A program made the translations under genes and the position numbers. Shown here piece by piece: positions 4,056 to 6,973 of a stretch of 6,973 nt of DNA. Within the stretch, counting starts at the first letter, position 1. Every line of letters begins with the position of its first letter. The DNA is taken from the NCBI GenBank assembly GCA_001564205.1, contig LKMY01000085.1, positions 1 to 6,973 of the forward strand. The letters are read 5' to 3'. The stretch comes from Nanohaloarchaea archaeon PL-Br10_U2g5. GTDB taxonomy: Archaea > Halobacteriota > Halobacteria > Halobacteriales > Haloferacaceae. The notes under the pieces were generated by a model. It made no database searches and was not told the origin of the DNA. It saw nothing but the letters and a program-made list of their open reading frames with translations.

Positions 4056-5579
4056 CTAAGGCGTGTCGGTGTCGGTCGGTGACGCGATGAGCTCCGAGTA
4101 CAGCGCGTAGTCGACGTCTTCGACGCCGAGCAGCCCGAGCGTCCCGACGTAGCAGCCGACGCCGACCGGAATCCCGACCGCCAGTCCGACGAGTCCGTCG
4201 GGAGCGACGAACTGTACCGCCAGTAGCACCCCGACGGCGACGCCGGCGGCAGCGATCGGCTTGTACAACGACCGTCCGTACGGGAGTAGCCCTTCGAAGT
4301 ACCAGACTTCACCGACTTTCACCAGATTTCGAACGGCGAGCACGCCGGCCGAGGCGACCGCGGCACCGACGAATCCGATCAGTTGGATCAAGATGACGTT
4401 GAGTACGACGTTGGCAACACCGAACACCCACTCGTTTATCATGACGACGTACTGGTGGTCAGTCATCATCAGCAGGTCACCGCTTGGACCGGTCGCCGCG
4501 TTGCAGAGCTGACTAGCCACGAACAGCAGTAGCACGACCGAGCCCGCGGTGAACTCGGGGCCGAACAGCCCCAACAGCTCGATCCGAAACACCGCGATCA
4601 CGGCGGCGAGAAGGAGACTCACGGTGAGAATCCACCGGGTTACGGACCGATAGATCGCTTCGAGGTCCGCGAGCTGTCCTTGTGAGTAGAGCCGCGAAGC
4701 GACCGGGGCAAACAGCTGATTGGCCGCCAGCAGCGGGACGTAGAGCACGCCGGCCAGCAACACCGAGACGTTGTAGATGCCGACCGCAGTTGACGAAAGG
4801 AAAAACCCGACCATCAACACGTCGACACGGCCTTGCATGACAGTTCCCGCCTCTTTCGCCGTCAGCGGGAGCGAGTAGTTGTAGTAGCCGCGAACGGTCT
4901 CACGGGTCGCCGCCGGTGAGCGTAGCTGCGGGCGGATCTCCGTTCGTGTCACGAATAGATATCCTGCGACCGCTAACGTCACGACGCTCGCAACGACCAT
5001 TGCGGCGACGACGCCGTACACCGATGCGCCGCCGACGAGCGCCACGCCGACCGCAACCACCCGCAGGATCGGTTTGAACAGACGCTTACTGAGGACTTCG
5101 TACTCGATGCGTTCGAGCGCCCGAAACGTCGCATACAGGAGGTTCGCAGCGGTGTCCACGAGGAGGATCACCGCAAACAGGCGCAGCACGGCGACGAACT
5201 CTGGCTCGTCGAGCGTCAGCTGAGCGATCGTCGGTGCGAAAATGAACATCCCACCGCTGACCGCGACGCCGCCAGCAACCGAGGTGAGCCACGCGAGCGC
5301 CAGCAGAAAGCGCCGACGCTCGGGGTCCTGTTCGTACTGCGGGAGATATCTGACGATCGACTTGTCGCTACCGAGATTCGTGAGCAATAAGGCGGTGAAT
5401 GCGACTGTTTTGCCGTACGCGAACAGCCCGTAGAGTCCCGCGCCGAGCCACCGCGAGACGAGGAGGTGTAAGAGAAACTCGCCGGTATCGGAGACGACCT
5501 TGCCGACGGTGTACAGCGAGCCGCCGCGGGCGATAGTTGCAAGCGACGAGCGTCGTGTCTGGGACCCCTCCTCGCCCAT
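4056..5579 (-). CDS. Polysaccharide flippase (Wzx-like, MOP superfamily)
   Basis: A 507-aa integral membrane protein that probably flips a lipid-linked sugar across the cell membrane for surface glycan or glycoprotein synthesis. I count about 14 hydrophobic segments, roughly at residues 30-44, 53-70, 93-115, 128-150, 172-190, 192-212, 250-265, 268-288, 315-335, 343-360, 383-401, 403-420, 440-458 and 463-484, the number usual in this family. Family-typical stretches are the opening ARGGSLYTVGKVVSDTGEFL (17-36) with VSRWLGAGLYGLFAYG (41-56), and GRVDVLMVGFFLSSTAVGIY (250-269). Charged loops such as EQDPERRR are cytoplasmic candidates. An in-frame GTG at 5601-5603 would add eight residues (SPARCDH after the initiator); I chose the ATG at 5577-5579, but neither has a Shine-Dalgarno site. 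No glycosyltransferase lies nearby, so its substrate cannot be inferred; it sits between a tRNA gene and a fatty/amino acid catabolism gene. Confidence 0.9.
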   Translation of the reverse strand: MGEEGSQTRRSSLATIARGGSLYTVGKVVSDTGEFLLHLLVSRWLGAGLYGLFAYGKTVAFTALLLTNLGSDKSIVRYLPQYEQDPERRRFLLALAWLTSVAGGVAVSGGMFIFAPTIAQLTLDEPEFVAVLRLFAVILLVDTAANLLYATFRALERIEYEVLSKRLFKPILRVVAVGVALVGGASVYGVVAAMVVASVVTLAVAGYLFVTRTEIRPQLRSPAATRETVRGYYNYSLPLTAKEAGTVMQGRVDVLMVGFFLSSTAVGIYNVSVLLAGVLYVPLLAANQLFAPVASRLYSQGQLADLEAIYRSVTRWILTVSLLLAAVIAVFRIELLGLFGPEFTAGSVVLLLFVASQLCNAATGPSGDLLMMTDHQYVVMINEWVFGVANVVLNVILIQLIGFVGAAVASAGVLAVRNLVKVGEVWYFEGLLPYGRSLYKPIAAAGVAVGVLLAVQFVAPDGLVGLAVGIPVGVGCYVGTLGLLGVEDVDYALYSELIASPTDTDTP

Positions 5580-5612
5580 ATGATCGCATCTGGCTGGGGA
5601 CACATCCCTCTT

Positions 5613-5639
5613 CGTATTCCGTCATGTTGGGCGAATACG
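5613..5639. promoter_or_regulatory. Dyad at the flippase promoter
   Basis: CGTATTC (5613-5619) and GAATACG (5633-5639) are perfect 7-bp inverted arms with centres 20 bp apart, about two helical turns. The arm nearest the gene reads GAATACG on the minus strand and is the best TATA-like candidate for the flippase, about 36 nt before the ATG at 5579 (transcript start near 5589). The layout suits a dimeric regulator covering the promoter; this is inference from position and symmetry. Confidence 0.4.
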
Positions 5640-5698
5640 CAGGTCTGTGACAGCAGCTCGACCGAGCCGACCGAAGATGCAGTCGCCGACGGTGATTC

Positions 5699-6859
5699 TC
5701 ACTGAAACGCTTGTATCCCGGTGAGATCCTCGCCGAGAACAAGCGTGTGAATGTCGTGGGTCCCCTCGTAGGTGTAGACGGTCTCCATGTTCGCCATGTG
5801 GCGCATCGGCGAGTAGTCCGCGGTGATCCCGTTGCCGCCGAGCATCTCCCGAGCGATCCGCGACTGATCGCGGGCCATCCGGACGTTGTTTCGCTTGGCC
5901 ATCGACACGTGACGCGGACGCATCTCTCCCGCCTCCTTGAGATCCGCGAGTCGATGGGCGAGCAGCTGTGCGAGCGTGATCTGCGTCGCCATCTCCGCGA
6001 GCTTCTCCTGTTGGATCTGGAAGCCGGCGATCGGTCTCCCGAACTGTTCGCGGTCGATCGCGTACTCGCGGGCGGTCTCGAAGGCGTCTTGTGCCGCGCC
6101 GACCGCCCCCCACGCGATGCCGTAGCGGGCCTGCGTCAGACACGACAGCGGTCCTTTCATGCCGGAGACGCCGGGAAGGCGGTTCTCTGCGGGTATCCGA
6201 ACGTTCTGCAGGCTGATCTCTCCCGTAACCGACGCGCGGAGGCTGAGCTTCTCGTCGATCTTGTTCGTGCTGACACCGTCGCGGTCGGTCTCGACGAGGA
6301 ATCCACGCACGGGCGTCCCCTCCTCGCTGTGGTCTTTCGCCCACACGACCGCGACGTCCGCGATAGGGGAGTTCGTGATCCACGTCTTCGATCCGCTGAG
6401 GACCAACTCGTCGCCGTCCGGTTCGGCGACCGTCTCCATCGCCGAGGGGTTCGAGCCGTGCTCCGGCTCGGTCAACCCGAAGCAGCCGACCGCGTCGCCG
6501 GTCCCCAGCTCCGGGAGCCACCGCTCCTTCTGTGCGTCGCTCCCGTACGCGTGAATCGGGTACATCACCAGCGCCCCCTGCACGCTCGCCATCGAACGCA
6601 GCCCGGAGTCACACGCCTCCAGCTCGCGCATCAGGAGGCCGTACGCCCGCTCGCTGACCCCCGGAAGATCGTATCCCTCCAAGTTGGGCGCGTAAAACCC
6701 CATCTCGCCCATCTTCGGGATGAGGTCTGTGGGGAACGTGCCGTCGAGCCAGTGTTGACCGATATCGTCCACTTCCTTCTCAATGAATGACCGAGCCGAG
6801 TCGACGAGCAGCCGCTCTTCTTGAGACAGCGTCGACTCCATGTCGAAGTAATCGAGCAT
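5699..6859 (-). CDS. gcdH: Acyl-CoA dehydrogenase, glutaryl-CoA dehydrogenase type
   Basis: A soluble FAD enzyme that oxidises an acyl-CoA, passing electrons to electron-transfer flavoprotein. The 386-aa protein aligns along its whole length with mitochondrial glutaryl-CoA dehydrogenase: ELEACDSGLRSMASVQG (80-96), GCFGLTEPEHGSNPSAMET (125-143), KTWITNSPIADVAVVWA (158-174), SLRASVTGEI, ARYGIAWG (244-251), DREQFGRPI and REMLGGNGI (337-345), and catalytic Glu365 in YTYEGTHDIH. Residues that mark glutaryl-CoA dehydrogenases over ordinary acyl-CoA dehydrogenases are kept: Arg88, which binds the distal carboxylate, with Glu81 and Tyr364. This points to oxidative decarboxylation of glutaryl-CoA to crotonyl-CoA in lysine or tryptophan breakdown, though haloarchaeal members are often just called acyl-CoA dehydrogenases. 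The ATG at 6857-6859 is chosen over the one at 6839-6841 because a TATA box lies 26 nt upstream. Confidence 0.93.
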   Translation of the reverse strand: MLDYFDMESTLSQEERLLVDSARSFIEKEVDDIGQHWLDGTFPTDLIPKMGEMGFYAPNLEGYDLPGVSERAYGLLMRELEACDSGLRSMASVQGALVMYPIHAYGSDAQKERWLPELGTGDAVGCFGLTEPEHGSNPSAMETVAEPDGDELVLSGSKTWITNSPIADVAVVWAKDHSEEGTPVRGFLVETDRDGVSTNKIDEKLSLRASVTGEISLQNVRIPAENRLPGVSGMKGPLSCLTQARYGIAWGAVGAAQDAFETAREYAIDREQFGRPIAGFQIQQEKLAEMATQITLAQLLAHRLADLKEAGEMRPRHVSMAKRNNVRMARDQSRIAREMLGGNGITADYSPMRHMANMETVYTYEGTHDIHTLVLGEDLTGIQAFQ

Positions 6860-6880
6860 ACCCCTTCATAGGAGCGTGCG

Positions 6881-6889
6881 AATATATAT
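6881..6889 (-). promoter_or_regulatory. TATA box of gcdH
   Basis: The minus strand reads ATATATATT, centred 26 nt before the gcdH ATG, in an otherwise GC-rich stretch. This is one of the two clearest promoters in the window and predicts a leaderless mRNA. Confidence 0.7.
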
Positions 6890-6950
6890 CGGCAAGGTGT
6901 TCGATACCGTCCGCGCGTCTCGCGACGCCGACACGTCCGTCCACGATTAG

Positions 6951-6965
6951 CGGTGGCTTCCACCG
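6951..6965. repeat. Small hairpin at the right edge
   Basis: CGGTGG and CCACCG form a perfect 6-bp repeat around CTT. Immediately to its left the minus strand has an in-frame TAA (6947-6949) after eight open codons, so this may be the tail of a minus-strand gene entering from the right, but the visible part is too short to call. Confidence 0.25.
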
Positions 6966-6973
6966 GTTGCCTC

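Noticed and set aside
3724..4059. 111-residue plus-strand frame across the tRNA
   Set aside because: It runs through the tRNA gene and its hairpin, so it cannot be a normal protein gene.
5711..6790. 359-residue plus-strand frame antisense to gcdH
   Set aside because: The minus strand encodes a full-length enzyme with all catalytic residues; the plus frame has no motifs and is Arg/Val/Leu-rich.

Overview
This window looks like chromosomal DNA from a halophilic archaeon (class Halobacteria). The DNA is GC-rich and the predicted proteins are very acidic. Several genes have a TATA-like box about 26-27 nt before the start codon, the spacing expected for leaderless haloarchaeal mRNAs. The one tRNA gene has no encoded CCA. 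The genus cannot be fixed from the sequence; a Halorubrum-like organism is only a guess.

Left part (1-1880): pterin and folate genes. thyA (thymidylate synthase) and folA (dihydrofolate reductase, cut by the left edge) lie on the minus strand and overlap by one base in a TGATG junction. ThyA makes dTMP and releases dihydrofolate, which FolA reduces again, so the pair forms a closed cycle. Divergent from them on the plus strand is a pterin-4a-carbinolamine dehydratase (phhB), another reduced-pterin recycling enzyme. The roughly 190-nt gap between them carries the candidate promoters and two short inverted repeats.

Middle (1957-3641): a stand-alone 163-aa protein with an EVE/PUA-like look (possible modified-nucleic-acid reader) sits behind a textbook leaderless promoter. 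It converges on a 103-aa acidic protein of unknown function, with a strong hairpin/T-tract terminator between them. Next, on the minus strand, is a Mn/Fe-type superoxide dismutase with its own TATA box, Shine-Dalgarno site and terminator.

Right part (3642-6973), minus strand: an intergenic stretch with two dyads, a tRNA-Ser(UGA) gene, a 507-aa multi-membrane-span polysaccharide flippase without glycosyltransferase neighbours, and a glutaryl-CoA-dehydrogenase-like acyl-CoA dehydrogenase with a clear TATA box. The last ~80 bases hold no gene I can support.

Most of the window is ordinary haloarchaeal housekeeping DNA. I see no mobile element, CRISPR array or defence island. The points most worth a second look are the lone EVE/PUA-like protein, the two insertions in ThyA, the grouping of pterin genes, and several dyads placed on or near promoters.
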